A stretch of 64,000 bases of DNA from Isoetes taiwanensis (GCA_021234155.1 JAJEKV010000005.1:27742689-27806688), one strand, 5' to 3'; shown: positions 9,860-21,355, counted from the stretch's first letter. Notes: a model not told the origin generated them from the sequence alone. Program-made: numbers and translations.

Positions 9860-10331
9860 AAGTGAAGGATTGGATTGAGCATTGGAAAGCAAAAGTCCAG
9901 GGAAGTTTTCAGAAGCTTCATCCTTAACATCGGCACCAGTCCTCACGTTGCCAGACCCCGAAAAGGATAAACTAGTAGAAACGGATGCCAGTAAGATTGC
10001 TACCGATGGAGTCTTAATGCAGGAGGGGAGGGTTATTGCCTATGATTCAAAGAAAATGAATGAGACTGAACAGCGATACCCTACCCATGACCAAGAGTTG
10101 TTAGCCGTTGTCCGTGCTCTGCGTATATGGGGACACTACCTTCTTGGTAGAAGATTCCAGTTGGATACAGATCATCAGAGTCTCCGTTATCTAATAACCC
10201 AACCCAATCTCAACCTCCATCAGATAAGATGGATGGAATTTCTGGAGGAGTATGATTTTGAGATTATGTATAAGTCTGGGAAACACAATGTGGTTGCGGA
10301 TGCGTTGTCACGCCATCCCTTGGTAACCTGA
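9860..10331 (+). pseudogene. RNase H domain
   Basis: VETDASK, HDQELLAVVRALRIW, DTDHQSLRYL and VVADALSR supply the catalytic acidic residues of a Ty3/gypsy RNase H in the right order. The frame is open from 9882 to the stop at 10329, then changes before integrase. Confidence 0.9.
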
Positions 10332-10334
10332 ACC

Positions 10335-11400
10335 CATTGTAATGCAATTTCCACACTCACTAGTGAGTTCGGGAAGCAGATAGAGCAGACCTTCGCCACA
10401 GATCCAGAGTTCCGTGACGTCTGGGATAGTTTGGCTAAGGAGGCACGTACGGATAAAGAACGTGAAGCTTTCCGTTCGTATAAGAAAGAGGGCAATTTGT
10501 TATATTACAAAGATAAGTTGTGTGTACCTGAGACTTCAGGAGTGCATAAGCTTATTCTCCATGATACACACGACAACCCTATAGCTAGACATGCAGGTTT
10601 TATGAAGACCTACTTTAAGATCCGCTCCAGTTATTTTTGGCCGTCTATTAAGAAGGACATTGCCAGGTATATTAAGAAGTGTCAGGTGTGTCAACAAACC
10701 AAGGTTGAGCAATTAAGGATTCCAGGAGAGTTGCAACCTCTGGATGTGCCCAACGCTAAGTGGGAAGTGATAACCATGGATTTCATTGTGGGCCTTCCAC
10801 GTACTCTCCGTGGATATGATGCATTGATGGTAGTGGTCGACAAATTGTCGAAAATGGCTCATTTCTTGCCATGTCGTACCCACGGATCTGACCCTTCGAT
10901 ACCGCTTTGTTTTTTACAAAGGAGATCTTCGATTGCATGGAATGCCCGGGTTATTGTATCCAAAGGGGATCCCAAATTGTGTAAGTGCATTACGGAAGGA
11001 TTTCTTTGCCACCATCCAAACCAAGCTTGCTATGAGTACCGCGATATCATCCTCGCACGGATGGTTTAACGAGCATTACCAATCATTATTATAGAGGATA
11101 TGCTTCTTGATTATGTGTGGAGTAAGTAATCACAATGGGCTGACTATATCTATTTGGTTGAATTTGCCTATAACAAAGATGAAACAGAGTCTTCCGGGAT
11201 GTCTCCCTTTATGATAAATTATGGTTATCGGTGTCTTACTCGGACACATGGCATAATCCCGTTTCTAAAGTGGAGGTTTCTCAACAACTCCTCTTCGAGA
11301 TGCAAGCTTTGGTTGAAGAAGTTTGTGGTTACCCTCCACCGGCCGCGATTCGTCGGAAAAGAGTGTTGCGAGATAAACAATCAACCCCGAAGTCTTTCGG
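10335..11400 (+). pseudogene. Integrase zinc finger and catalytic core, frameshifted
   Basis: The H2C2 finger is visible (HDTHDNPIARHAG, then KCQVCQQTK), followed by MDFIVGLPRT with the first catalytic Asp and the variable-domain text VVVDKLSKMAHFLP. The second Asp region reads KGDPKL instead of the usual DRDPKF. The frame breaks near 11070 and resumes as VEFAYN and SGMSPFMINYG at 11154-11230. Confidence 0.88.
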
Positions 11401-12021
11401 GTGGGCGAGTCGGTTTGGCTTAAGATTAAGGTTGAACAAGCCAAGCTTAAGATTGGTAACTGCAAGAAGCTGGCACCCAGATGGGCTGGGCCATTCAACA
11501 TCATTGAACGTGTTGGAGAACAGGCATATCGCTTGGATTTGCCACCCCGCTTGAAGATCCACAAGGTCTTTCACGTGAGTCTTCTGAAACAACACACCCC
11601 AGATCCAGAGGAGATCTTGGATACACCCACCCTTCTTGAAATGACAGAAGAGCATCTAGATATAATGCCTGAAGCTCTTCTTGATCGAGCCTATAAGCAG
11701 ACCAGAAGGAGTCAAATGCTGCAATACTTGGTTAAGTGGAAACACTTGCCAGTTGAGGATGCTACATGGGTGATGAAGATAGACCTTGAGAAGCACTATC
11801 CGGACTTCATGCGGGAATCTCAGGACCGCACCATCAACGATGCTATCAACCCCGCACCCGTCGATAAGCTTCAAGGCTTGATTCGCCGCGAATCATGCAG
11901 TAGAGGGGTAGATGCATCGTGGTTAATAATAGTTACCGATGATGAGATCGCCTTCGTGTTCTCTAGGACGTGGTGTATTGTTAATGTGGGCATGACCGCG
12001 ACTTGCTTGCAAAGCATGTAG
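11401..12021 (+). CDS. Integrase C-terminal GPF/Y domain plus chromodomain
   Basis: Open frame of about 206 residues. APRWAGPFNIIERVGEQAY is the GPF/Y module of chromovirus integrases; VSLLKQH and then YLVKWKHLPVEDATW form the following chromodomain. This is what assigns the element to the chromoviruses. The last 80 residues are unassigned. Confidence 0.88.
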   Translation: MGESVWLKIKVEQAKLKIGNCKKLAPRWAGPFNIIERVGEQAYRLDLPPRLKIHKVFHVSLLKQHTPDPEEILDTPTLLEMTEEHLDIMPEALLDRAYKQTRRSQMLQYLVKWKHLPVEDATWVMKIDLEKHYPDFMRESQDRTINDAINPAPVDKLQGLIRRESCSRGVDASWLIIVTDDEIAFVFSRTWCIVNVGMTATCLQSM

Positions 12022-12499
12022 TTGATAGGCCGCGTTCATCCTGGCTATAATGGGAACTTGGCCATTCCTTATGCGAACCATAGGCATGATATGTTCCCTT
12101 GTAGATAGGTTTTTCTTTTATTTCTTATAGGGGGTGGTCCCTTCAACCACAACCTATTCATATTGTCTATATATACTGGTGTATTCACATGTGCAGGCCA
12201 GTGAGCAGTACGTGACCTGCCCATTTATAGAGGGTTGCTGATGACCCGACTTCTACAGTTTTATTTTGTCTACATGTGTTACCTTTTTGTCACTGTGATG
12301 TTTGATATCGGACTATGGTCCTTAAACCTTTTTATGATAAGTATGTGAAATGCACCTTGGTGCTTAAACTATTTGATAATTCAAGTTCTAATGTTATTAC
12401 CTTCAGAAATAAGGAATTACCTTCCTTCTTCTATGTATAATTCTTATATTTTGACTAACCCTAATGCTGAGGACAATATTATTTCAAAGGAGGGGAGAA
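12022..12499 (+). other. 3' untranslated part and polypurine tract
   Basis: Non-coding. It ends with the purine run AAAGGAGGGGAGAA (12486-12499), immediately before the LTR, the expected primer for plus-strand synthesis. Confidence 0.8.
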
Positions 12500-14081
12500 T
12501 GTGACGTTCCAAGTATTTATACGGTATACGCATAAATATACTGACACGTCACCCAATAGAGGTACGCCACCATGAGGTATTTTAACCTAGGGGGTTGACC
12601 TAAAAGGGATTAATTTAGCTATGCTAAATTAATTATTAAAGGTTAATTACCTATAATTAAGGAATTAATCTCTAAATTGGATTAATTAGGATAATGGATG
12701 GATTAGGAAGGCGCCACTTGGCCAAACTCGATTGGCGGCATGGGGATGCTAACTTGGGGCATCAACATTGAACCTTTGTCCCATTTGACCCCAAAATCGA
12801 GGCGAGGAGGAGCGACTGCCCAAGTTGTCAAGGCATTCTTCGAGTTCCCAAGTTTGCTAAACACCCAAGCCTTAGAAGATGGATCCACCTCATGATAATG
12901 GATCAAGTCGAAACTCGAGTTAGTAGACAGTCTAGTAGATATCTCTAAGGCTAGCGCTTTAGTTAAGTTCTCTGAGTCTTCTCTGGTTGTTCTAGCTTAG
13001 GATTAACCCTTATTTGATAAGTAGGACTACATTTCAATTATGGATTATGCTTTGATACGTATGGATGGATGAATCTATGGTAGTTTCTCTGTTAGCCTTC
13101 CGAAAGCGGGGATTAAGAGGGGGTAGAGACCCTGCCTTATGCTTTAGTATGCTCCTAGTAGCTCCTTCAATTCCCAATTGATGCGGCCTGTGCACAAGAG
13201 ACCACCGAAGTCGTGGATGCTATGGATTGCTTAGCACCGAGAGAAGGGGATGGTGAAGTGGGGGTGGGGTCTTGCACGAACATACAAGGCTCCCAGGACT
13301 CCTACATGGGCTAGGGCGAGCCTTGATCCACGAGAGGCGGGGTATGGGTCCGACACTCCGGTGGTGCGGAGGTGTGACCCATATGGGGCACCTGTACTTT
13401 GAGTAGATTTAGGGTGAGTAAGCCGGGTATGGATGGCTGATGCGGCACGTGTTCTCTAGCTCACCCATGGAACCGCTGTGATCCTGGAAGGGGACACTTC
13501 CCTGACCTGCCTCATCGGACCGGGGCTTCATGAACCCTGGAGTAGGCTCGAAGGGTGATACCTTGAGTCTGCGTCTCCGGAAGGCTATAGTGGTGCCATA
13601 GCATGATTCGACTCATCTGCAAAGTGTGCACAGGAGGGGCGGATGGAGTGGACAACCCTAGCCAATGTTCTATGCCAGCCAACGCCATGCCAAGATTCGG
13701 TCTGCTGATCTCTTGAGACCTAGCCGTCAGTCGAACCTCCCTGGAGTCTGAGCCGGGGTAGAACCATGGGTTTGGGGTGTTTTCCCTAGTATTAAATGCA
13801 TATTCTTTGTTGTTATCACTTGGATGGATGTGCCACCCCTCGTGGTGGTATTTTATGATATGATTATGCTGTGTGCTAACCTTGTATTCACGCTTCCGCG
13901 ATATAGGAGCCCCATTGAAGGCGTGGGCCGAATGACCCCTCTGTGTCCTTCACTCAAGCATCTTTCTATGGATGGCCCAAGTTCGACGGAGGGCCCTGCT
14001 CGTGGCGAGTTAGTTGCCATGGGAGGGGAAAGTCCCCGTATGTATACGTCCGAGTGTCGTATATGTTAAGGGAGCGTCACA
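12500..14081 (+). repeat. 3' LTR
   Basis: 1582 bases, TGTGACGTTCC to GGGAGCGTCACA, collinear with 947-2553 but 25 bases shorter through small indels. Contains no credible gene. Confidence 0.95.
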
Positions 14082-14756
14082 CTTAGGGTCAAGCAAAACC
14101 CCCTTATCATACGTAGAAAATTGGCTTGATATACCCTTATACTCCTTAAAATACAACTAGACAAGTAAAATAAATGGTAAATACCCCTTATTACAAGTAT
14201 GAAATAGGCAATTAAAAACCCCTTAGCGTACACTCAGATGGTTTATACGCATAACACAAGTGAATCCCCCTTGGCTCTGATATTATGAAAAGCAGCAGCT
14301 TTGATTAGAAATGAAACTACAAAGCAATAGAATAGAATAGAGGATATCTTGGCTTTTAGGAGTTAACAGAAGCAGCCATCTTATGTCCTAAATTCCAGGA
14401 TGCATGCTAAACTTGGTTGCTGGAATTTAGGGTTCGTTGAACACTAATCAATCTTAATAACAGAAATAGACTTTTATCTTTTTAATGTCTATTTGTTACT
14501 CAACTTTATAGCATGTTCCAACAGCTTGATTAGAGGCTACATGGAGTAGTCTGATCAATCTATAAGCAAAATGTCAAAACCGGTGTTAATTTTCTATATC
14601 CCATTTTAGAGTGGATCTGGTTGAGTAGTTAACTGTGTGCTCCTATAAATTTACTCAAAATGCAATCTATCTTATTGTTCTTCATTTGTTCCTCTGTTAT
14701 GTTGTTATTATAAGATCTTCTAGATATCTTAAATTCTTCAATCCGTATCACCTTCT
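14082..14756. other. Unannotated A/T-rich flank
   Basis: Sequence just outside the 3' LTR. I see no gene, known repeat or RNA. Confidence 0.5.
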
Positions 14757-15235
14757 TTGGTATCAAGCCCGTCTTATCGGCGTTTTCTCCTCTCTCAGCA
14801 GTTTCTTAATGTATTTATTATTGTAAATATTGTTTTTTGTCGCGTGGCACGCGTGACCAGCCCCTCGCTTTTTCGAGGTTTTTTCTCTATTGATTTTTTT
14901 GTTGGTGATGTGCAGGTCCAAGGGTGTTGCGCGACTTCGATATTCTGTGGAGCGTGGGCTTTTTGTGGGAACGTTTAGCAGCCTTGCATTGTCCAAGCCC
15001 CTTACTGAGATTTTATTGCTAGGGTTTTTCATCGAAAACCCGAATGGGCGCGGTTTTTTAATCCCTGCGATAAGCTCTCGGCAGGTACACTAGCCAACAT
15101 TTGTAGCACACAATTTATTTGGGGTCCAGGTGTCATAATTGAATAATCCCTATGTTTTTCATTTTTTGGGTAGCCTGCGATATGCAGCTACCCACTCTAT
15201 ACCATTGTAGAAAAACTGCTGAGATTCTACAATGG
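14757..15235 (+). repeat. Structured repeat, left arm of inverted pair
   Basis: Matches, in the opposite orientation, the repeats at 15240-15690 and 18720-19110 (shared landmarks: CGTGGCACGCGTGACCAGCC, TTGGTGATGTGCAGG, a long hairpin near 15000-15085, GGTGTCATAATTG-type text and GGGTAG). It starts with the end of the tandem 5' unit (CGGCGTTTTCTCCTCTCTCAGC). No coding capacity. Possibly the 3' part of a non-autonomous retroelement. Confidence 0.75.
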
Positions 15236-15239
15236 TATA

Positions 15240-15640
15240 GAGAGAGAGAGAGAGATGTATTTTTTACGTCGTAGCTACCCAAAAAATAAAAAACATAGGG
15301 AATATCCAGTTATGACACCTGGACCCCAAATAAAATTGTGTGCTATAGATATTAGCTAGTGTACCTGCCAAGAGCTTATCGTCAGGATTAAGAAATCCTG
15401 CCCTTTGGGGTTTTTGCGACAAAACCCTAGCGATAAATCTTGGCACGGGGCTTGGACAATGCAAGGCTGCAAAACATTCCCACAAAGAAAACCATGCTCC
15501 ACAGAGAATACCGGAAGTCGCGCATCACCTCTGGACCTGCACATCACCAACAAAAAAACCAATAGAGAAAAAACCTTGAAAAAGCGAGGGGCTGGTCATG
15601 CGTGCCACGTGACAAAAAACAACATTTACACCTCGAAATC
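15240..15640 (-). repeat. Structured repeat, right arm of inverted pair
   Basis: Reverse-oriented copy of 14840-15235, estimated around 80% alike by eye. The junction reads CTATACCATTGTAGAA, 12 bases, then TTCTACAATGGTATAG, a perfect 16-base inverted repeat (15206-15249 region). Contains hairpin arms TGCCAAGAGCTTATCG (15366) and CGATAAATCTTGGCA (15431). Confidence 0.75.
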
Positions 15641-16400
15641 TCCCAACAAAAAGAGAACTTCCTTATCAAACGGGATTGAGGTCGAAGGTTGAAGGATGGC
15701 AAAAAAAGTGACAAGATCGGGGAAGAACATGCCACAACATGGAAAAGGATGCCAAACTATCAAACAAAGCAGGGAGAATCCCCTCCCCTGCCTGGTATCA
15801 AAGAAAGAGAGTCAAGGGAACTGATGGGAGTCAAGGGAACTGCTGAGAGAGAAGAAAACGTCGATGAGAGGTCGATGAAGAACCTGCAAGAAATAACGAT
15901 CCCCAAGCGAACCAGAGCCCCAGAAAATGCATGCATGCATGGGAGAGATGCATGCCCGCCCATTCGAGAATACCGATACGATGGCTTGGATCGATGGCAT
16001 TCTCGAATAAGGCTCGCATGAAAACAGACAAAAGCTCCCAACAAAAAGAGAACTTCCTTATCAAACTAGAATTGAGGCCAAAGGTTGAAAGATGGCCGAA
16101 AAAGGGACAAGATCGGGGAAGAACATATCACAACATGGAAAAAGATGCCAGACTATCAAACCAAGCAGGGAGAAGCCCCTCCCCTGCCTGGTATCAAAGA
16201 AAGAGAGTCAAGGGAACCGCTGAGAGAGGAGAAAACGCCGATGGGAAGTCGATGAAGAATCTGCAAGAAATAGCGATCTCGAAATGAACCAGAGCCCCAG
16301 AAAATGCATGCAATGCATACATGCATAGGAAGGATGCATGCTCACCCATTTGAGAATACCAATCCAATGGCTCAGATCGATGGCATTATTGTAACTGCTC
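15640..16400 (-). repeat. Two tandem ~370-base units belonging to the structured repeat
   Basis: Unit borders at about 15640, 16037 and 16400: each begins CCCAACAAAAAGAGAACTTC and contains CAGGGAGAA.CCCCTCCCCTGCCTGG, CGATGAGAGG-type text, and GCATGCATGCATG. The same units recur at 19290-19830 beside another copy of the structured repeat, so they are part of the same element and look like tandem promoter monomers of some LINEs. Confidence 0.65.
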
Positions 16401-18229
16401 TAGCTCTCTTCTGAACTTTCATTATCAATTATATACATATACAAAGGAAATTCTGCCTTGTATAAGCATTGTCGATTACCATTAGCATTTGCAATATCTT
16501 TTCTTTGGACTTTTTGGGCTTCCATGCCTCTTTTGTTCTTCGGTTCCCATCGCCAATTTGATTCCTATAGAGGCTAAAAATCATGTCTGTCCATCTGTCT
16601 GCCTACCTGCCTGGCTGCCTGTCTATTTTGTTAATTTGAATTTCAAAAATTTCAAGACAGCCAATGTCATTATAAAGTATTGCATGCAACATCTAATGTA
16701 ATAAGAAATACCAATGCATCTTCATCCTTCTGATATTTTTGCAACTCCTTCTGGGCCACATGGTTTAGTAAACGCAGTATGATGTCCATGAGGGTTGAGT
16801 TTCCTGTGTCAAAATGTCCAACCTGTAAAAAAAATAAAATAAAAAATAAAATGAAATGTTAAACTCCTGAACATGGCTACAAGAGAACATAGCCCGTTCC
16901 AGCACATTCCTATACCACCACAAGCTGTAGTCCTTTCCAGATCCTTGGACCCCTTCTAGCACCTATGCTAACATGCTTATTCTTTTCCACTTCTTAAAAT
17001 CCCCCTTAAACCCCCTTTGGTTTGGGTGCATATTCACACGGGGGTGACTCCGGGCAACGAGAGCCCTCATAATTGTATTTTGCACGTACGAAAACAACAT
17101 CATATAGTATTATAAAACTTGAAATCTTATAGTATTTTGTGAATCTTGTTATTTCTGAAGATATAAATTTTGATGTTGTTTGCATACGTGCAAAATACAA
17201 ACGAGGAACTTGCCCACGTCAAATGGTGAATATAGATTAGGGGAATAAAATGTGTTGGACCCAATGGTTGTGTTAATTAATGTCAATGGTAGTTATGTGT
17301 TGGTTGTTAATGTCAATGGTTGTTATGTGTTGGTTGTTATGTGTTGGGGATTTAATTTTTACATGTTGGATGTTAATGGTTTGTGTTGCAAAAATTTTTT
17401 TGCCCCCTTAGGGGCCTTAGAGACGCCCCAGGTGTGACAAAATTTTTAGAATTCAAACCAGAAAAAACTAGAATTCATTTGAGGCTTTCATCACCGCAGC
17501 CTTTTGAATTTGATGACAATAAAACAAATAGAACATAAGTAAAAGTTACCATAAAAAAATACCTTCAGATTGATCCCATTATTCCCATTAAAAAAGTCAA
17601 AAAATTTGCAACACAATAAAAAAAAGCCCTATAGTATTATGCTACATATTGTTACTAAAATTACAACTATTTCTCTTTCACAATGACACCATTGTTTATC
17701 AATCCATATGATTTTGAATGCTCCATCTCTCTTAAAAGGTCAACTTAAAGGTAATGCATGATTCACCTTATGGTTCGATTAAAGTTCCAAACCTACAATA
17801 TAAATGCATTCTTGACACCATTGCCACTATTTGATCTCTAGCTTGATGCATGGACATGGAAAAAAGTTCCAAACCTACAATATAAATGCATTCTTGTGGA
17901 ATAATCTGACATGGAAAAGGGCGGTTGTTGTGTGCATAAGAATCCGTTTGTTGATTGAAGCTAAAGGCTGGCTGCTATGAACAATCCGGCAGCCAGGAAT
18001 ATCCAAGAGTTGGAAGCAAACAGAGGGCCTAAACTTGAATCTGCAGCAAATCTTAGGAAGGAAACAAAAGGGGTTTTTCCAGCACTACATTGTAGAATCA
18101 GGAAATCAATACCTAAAAAAAAAAAAACATTATGCTAACTGAAGAAACATTAAAAAATAAATACCTTTGTAAGTGTGAGCAAAAAATCCATCTCGTGGTA
18201 GTAAAATCCACTCCGGCAATAAGAATCCA
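16401..18229. other. Repeat-poor stretch with short minisatellites
   Basis: No gene seen. 17250-17360 has repeats of a TTGGTTGTTATGTG-type unit. A 31-base phrase beginning GTTCCAAACCTACAATATAA occurs at 17784 and again at 17864. Confidence 0.5.
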
Positions 18230-18231
18230 AG

Positions 18232-18372
18232 AGGGCAAGTACACATGCATATGCACACATGCACACATGCACATGCACTTGCACATGCACAATACACATG
18301 CACACACATGCACATGCATGTGCACATGCACATGCATACACATGCGTAGTGTTCATGCACAAACACATGCAG
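18232..18372. repeat. CATGCA/CACATG alternating purine-pyrimidine tract
   Basis: About 125 bases of nearly uninterrupted alternation of purine and pyrimidine built from CACATGCA units. Overlapping ORFs on both strands (C/M/H/V-rich) are by-products of the repeat. Confidence 0.85.
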
Positions 18373-18719
18373 AGAAAGACAACAACCCTCGGATTGTTCC
18401 AACCAACGAAAATCAATGGCCCATAAAAGGTGCACTCTAGAAATACTATTTAGTACACCTCAACGAATACAACAACGAAATCATAGAAAAACCATGTGAA
18501 AAAGCATATAAAAATCTAAAAGTAACCCCCTGTTATTATGCTACATATTTGTCACCAATAGATGTTCCCAAAAAACACATTTGGTATGCTAAAACGTAGT
18601 TTTCTTGTGCAACAAAACTTCCATGTCTACAAACTAAAGCAACGCAAAATAGTATACAATTCTCGAATGGGGCTCGCATGAAACCAACAAACCGCCCGAC
18701 TAGACTAGGCGTCTCATTC

Positions 18720-19290
18720 ATCTCAGCAGATGTTCTACAATGGTGGATAGTGGGTAGCCGCACACATGCGAACTACCCATAAACAATAAAGAGGATATCC
18801 AATTATATAATTTGGACCCCATAAAATATAATGCTAATAGATGTTTGGCTGGTGTACCTGCCGAAAGCTTATCACAGGGATTAAAAAACCCCGCCCTTTC
18901 GGGTTTTCGAGGAAAAACCCTAGTGATAAGCCTTCGGCAAGGGGCTTGGACAAACGTAAGGCAGAGAAATCGCTCCCAAAACCCATGAATGGAGAAGTCG
19001 AAACAGATGCCGCTCGCCAACCTGTACCTGCACATCACCAACACAAAAAACGTGACAAAACAAACCTCCCAGAGTGGAGGGGCTGATCACGCGTGCCACG
19101 CGACAATAAAACAAAAAGCTCTTCAAATAGAGGGGCTGGTCAACCCACTGGCTACCATCGGGTGGGAGACGTGGGTGGGTGCAAGTCCCACCAACCATGC
19201 CTTCAAAAAAAAAAAAAAAAAAAAAAATAGAGGGGCTGGTCACGCGTGCCAGGCGACAAATACAATAAACAAAGAAGGGGGGGAGGGTGG
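18720..19290 (-). repeat. Second structured repeat copy, interrupted by a SINE
   Basis: Same family as 15240-15640. It has the clearest hairpin: GCCGAAAGCTTATCACAGGG (18860-18879) pairs with CCCTAGTGATAAGCCTTCGGC (18918-18938) around an inner CCCGAAAGGGCGGGG-type stem. The copy is split by an insertion at 19143-19227. Bases 18658-18712 are a piece of a tandem 5' unit of another copy. Confidence 0.75.
19143..19227 (+). mobile_element. Short SINE-like insertion with poly(A) and target-site duplication
   Basis: 62 bases (19143-19204) followed by 23 A residues. GTGGGTGCAAGTCCCAC (19172-19188) forms a tRNA T-arm-like hairpin with a box-B-like core. It is flanked by TAGAGGGGCTGGTCA at 19128-19142 and 19228-19242 (15 bases, up to 18 with adjoining A). 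Related repeats at 14870 (minus) and 15590 show the uninterrupted site. Probably 5'-truncated. Confidence 0.82.
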
Positions 19291-19830
19291 GTTCAAAGAA
19301 AAGAGAATAAGGTACTGCTGAGAGAGAAGAGGAAGCGCCGATGAGACATTGATGCAGAACCGCGCCTAAAATAGCGAGCTTCCAACCAGAAAGGGCATGC
19401 GCTGCATGCATGCATGCAAGACATGCATGCTCGCCCCATTCTAGAATGGCTCCGATGTCTCGGATCGATGGGATTCTAGAATGGGGCTCACATTGAACCA
19501 ACAAACCGCCCGAATACCAAAGGACTTCCTTAACAAAACTGGGATCGAGGACGAAGGTCACAAGATGAAGGCTAAAGAAGAGCCAAGGCTGAGAAAGGAC
19601 ATGCCACAGCATGAAAGAAACGCCAAATTGGCCAGACCAAGCAGGGAGAAGCCCCTCCCCTGCCTGGATTCAAAGAAAAGAGAATAAGGTACTGCTGGCG
19701 CCAATGAGACGATGCAGAACCGCGCCTAAAATAGCGACCTCCCAACTAGACAGGCATGCGCCGCATGCATGCATGCAAGACATGCATGTTTGCCCCATTC
19801 TAGAATGGCGATTCGATGTCTCGGATTGAT
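19290..19830 (-). repeat. Tandem 5' units of the second structured repeat
   Basis: Two units (about 19290-19500 and 19500-19830) homologous to 15640-16400, each with a GCATGCATGCATGCAAGACA tract and a CATTCTAGAATGG palindrome. Confidence 0.65.
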
Positions 19831-20433
19831 GGGATCAAATACTTGTAATCACAACACAAAGAAGAATTTAATGGATTCTCACCTTTGAATCCATCATTTT
19901 GCTTCCCGCTCAAACTTTGGTCATCAGGAGAGGGACTGCCAAAAGGAACTGTAGAGAAGTCACTCTAATTCAACTCAAAAAATTAAAAAATATAATTCCA
20001 ATTAAAGTTCATAAATTGCCTTAATTAGTTATAGTTATGGATTCGGTAGAATTATACCAACATAATTATCTTTATAGTACTTTCCAGTACTGCTGGACAC
20101 AAGATTATGTAAAAAAGACAGAACACAATTCAAGAAGGACTAGAAGAAAAACATGGCTATTTAAATAAAATGTGACAATGTTAAAGTTGCTTATATTTCT
20201 TCAATGGAAAGAATCAAAGGAAGTCCACTAAAGACTCATTCGCTGTAAGAAATAAAATACAAGTATAAAGAGCCTGGCAACAGAGTGTCGATAAGGTCAT
20301 TCTAGATAGAAGAGATATTCACATTTTTACTGAGTCCATTCTTCAGATTCCATACTCTATATAAATATGCAGATTTGTTGTACTACATTTGGAAGCAATG
20401 ATCTAAAAGAATTGAATTGAACTGATTTGCTTT
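19831..20433. other. A/T-rich stretch without visible features
   Basis: No gene or recognised repeat. Confidence 0.5.
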
Positions 20434-21355
20434 TATCGTCCACGAAGACCAATCAGCCATTGGACCCAATAGAGGAGCACAACAGACTTATTACTATCTA
20501 GATTAAAAAATCCTTGCCCCATAGGCTTTTCGGAGGAATAACCGTGGCAGTAATAAGGATGCTGACAAACTGTACAAACTGTATAAGTATACAAATATGC
20601 ATCATGAAATATATGTACATGTTAGATGTATGTCTGAGGCCATAGTTGAGCCTGATATCTACGACCTCCTGAAGATATGATCCCAACATCCATACTGAAG
20701 CCGCGTTCAATATCACATGCAACGGCTGATTGGGCCTAACCAAGTTAGCATATTGTGTCCAGATTTGTCCATATGCTAGGCAGCTCTGCAAAGTGTGGCA
20801 CTCATCTTCAACGGCTCTCCTCTAGCAGCACTGACAAACCTTGTCCTAGTATGGCTCCCCAATCCATCTGCTTGTCTCGATTCAGAGATAGTGTATGCCT
20901 ATGCAAAGACGCAATTGACCTGCGCTTTTTCATAGGCAGATGGGTATGAAGGTAGCATTGCGAGCTCCATTCCAATGCAAGATTTATGTTGTGCTTATAA
21001 TGTGATGTCTTGACCAGTTCAAAGGTGATGGCATCCCAAAGGTTGCTCAGAAAGCAAGCATCCAAGCTATGGCAATCTGCTTCTGTTTGCACTTGTATAC
21101 TCCTGCACATTCCACCTGGTCAGCCGCTGGGCTCTCCTTTCCCTCCAACAGATGTTGAGGCATTATGGCCCAAGTTGGGGAGGCAAGCATTGTCCATATT
21201 GACCATCTTCTGAAAGCAGACGATGTGGCGATCAATGGCTGCCCTCTGAAGAGGCATCCAGCAACAGGATTTGATATGGGACTATGGGCGTCACTCACAG
21301 TGCCCATGCCAGAAAGGCTTTCTGCACCTACTCCAAGTCATTCCATGTATCCGTT
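20434..21355 (-). mobile_element. 5'-truncated LINE 3' end
   Basis: Collinear with the LINE at 41397-42370: shared start TTTTATCGTCCACG.AGACCAATC, hairpin with arms CTTATTACT (20487) and AGTAATAAG (20549), and later the phrases CTCCAACA.GT, GCGATCAATGGCTGCCC and CTCCAAGTCATTCC. The RT part is missing. Decayed, no intact frame. Confidence 0.8.

Larger units (their letters stand above)
947..14081 (+). mobile_element. Ty3/gypsy chromovirus carrying extra histone-like ORFs, complete but decayed
   Basis: The element has two LTRs starting TGTGACG and ending CGTCACA (perfect 7-base terminal inverted repeat), a tRNA-iMet primer site just after the 5' LTR, and a polypurine tract before the 3' LTR. 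Domain order after the extra ORFs is gag, protease, RT, RNase H, integrase, chromodomain, the standard Ty3/gypsy order. About 4.6 kb between the 5' LTR and gag holds four ORFs related to core histones. Gag and pol carry several frameshifts and stops, so this copy cannot be autonomous. Because the 5' LTR is shared with a further upstream copy, no target-site duplication can be read for this unit; the base run after the 3' LTR is cttag. Confidence 0.93.

Noticed and set aside
15689-16287. K/R/E-rich ORFs of 110-118 codons
   Set aside because: They run through the tandem non-coding units and are not conserved between units.
18113-18440. Cys/His/Met-rich ORFs on both strands
   Set aside because: They are translations of the CACATGCA repeat; all frames stay open for that reason.
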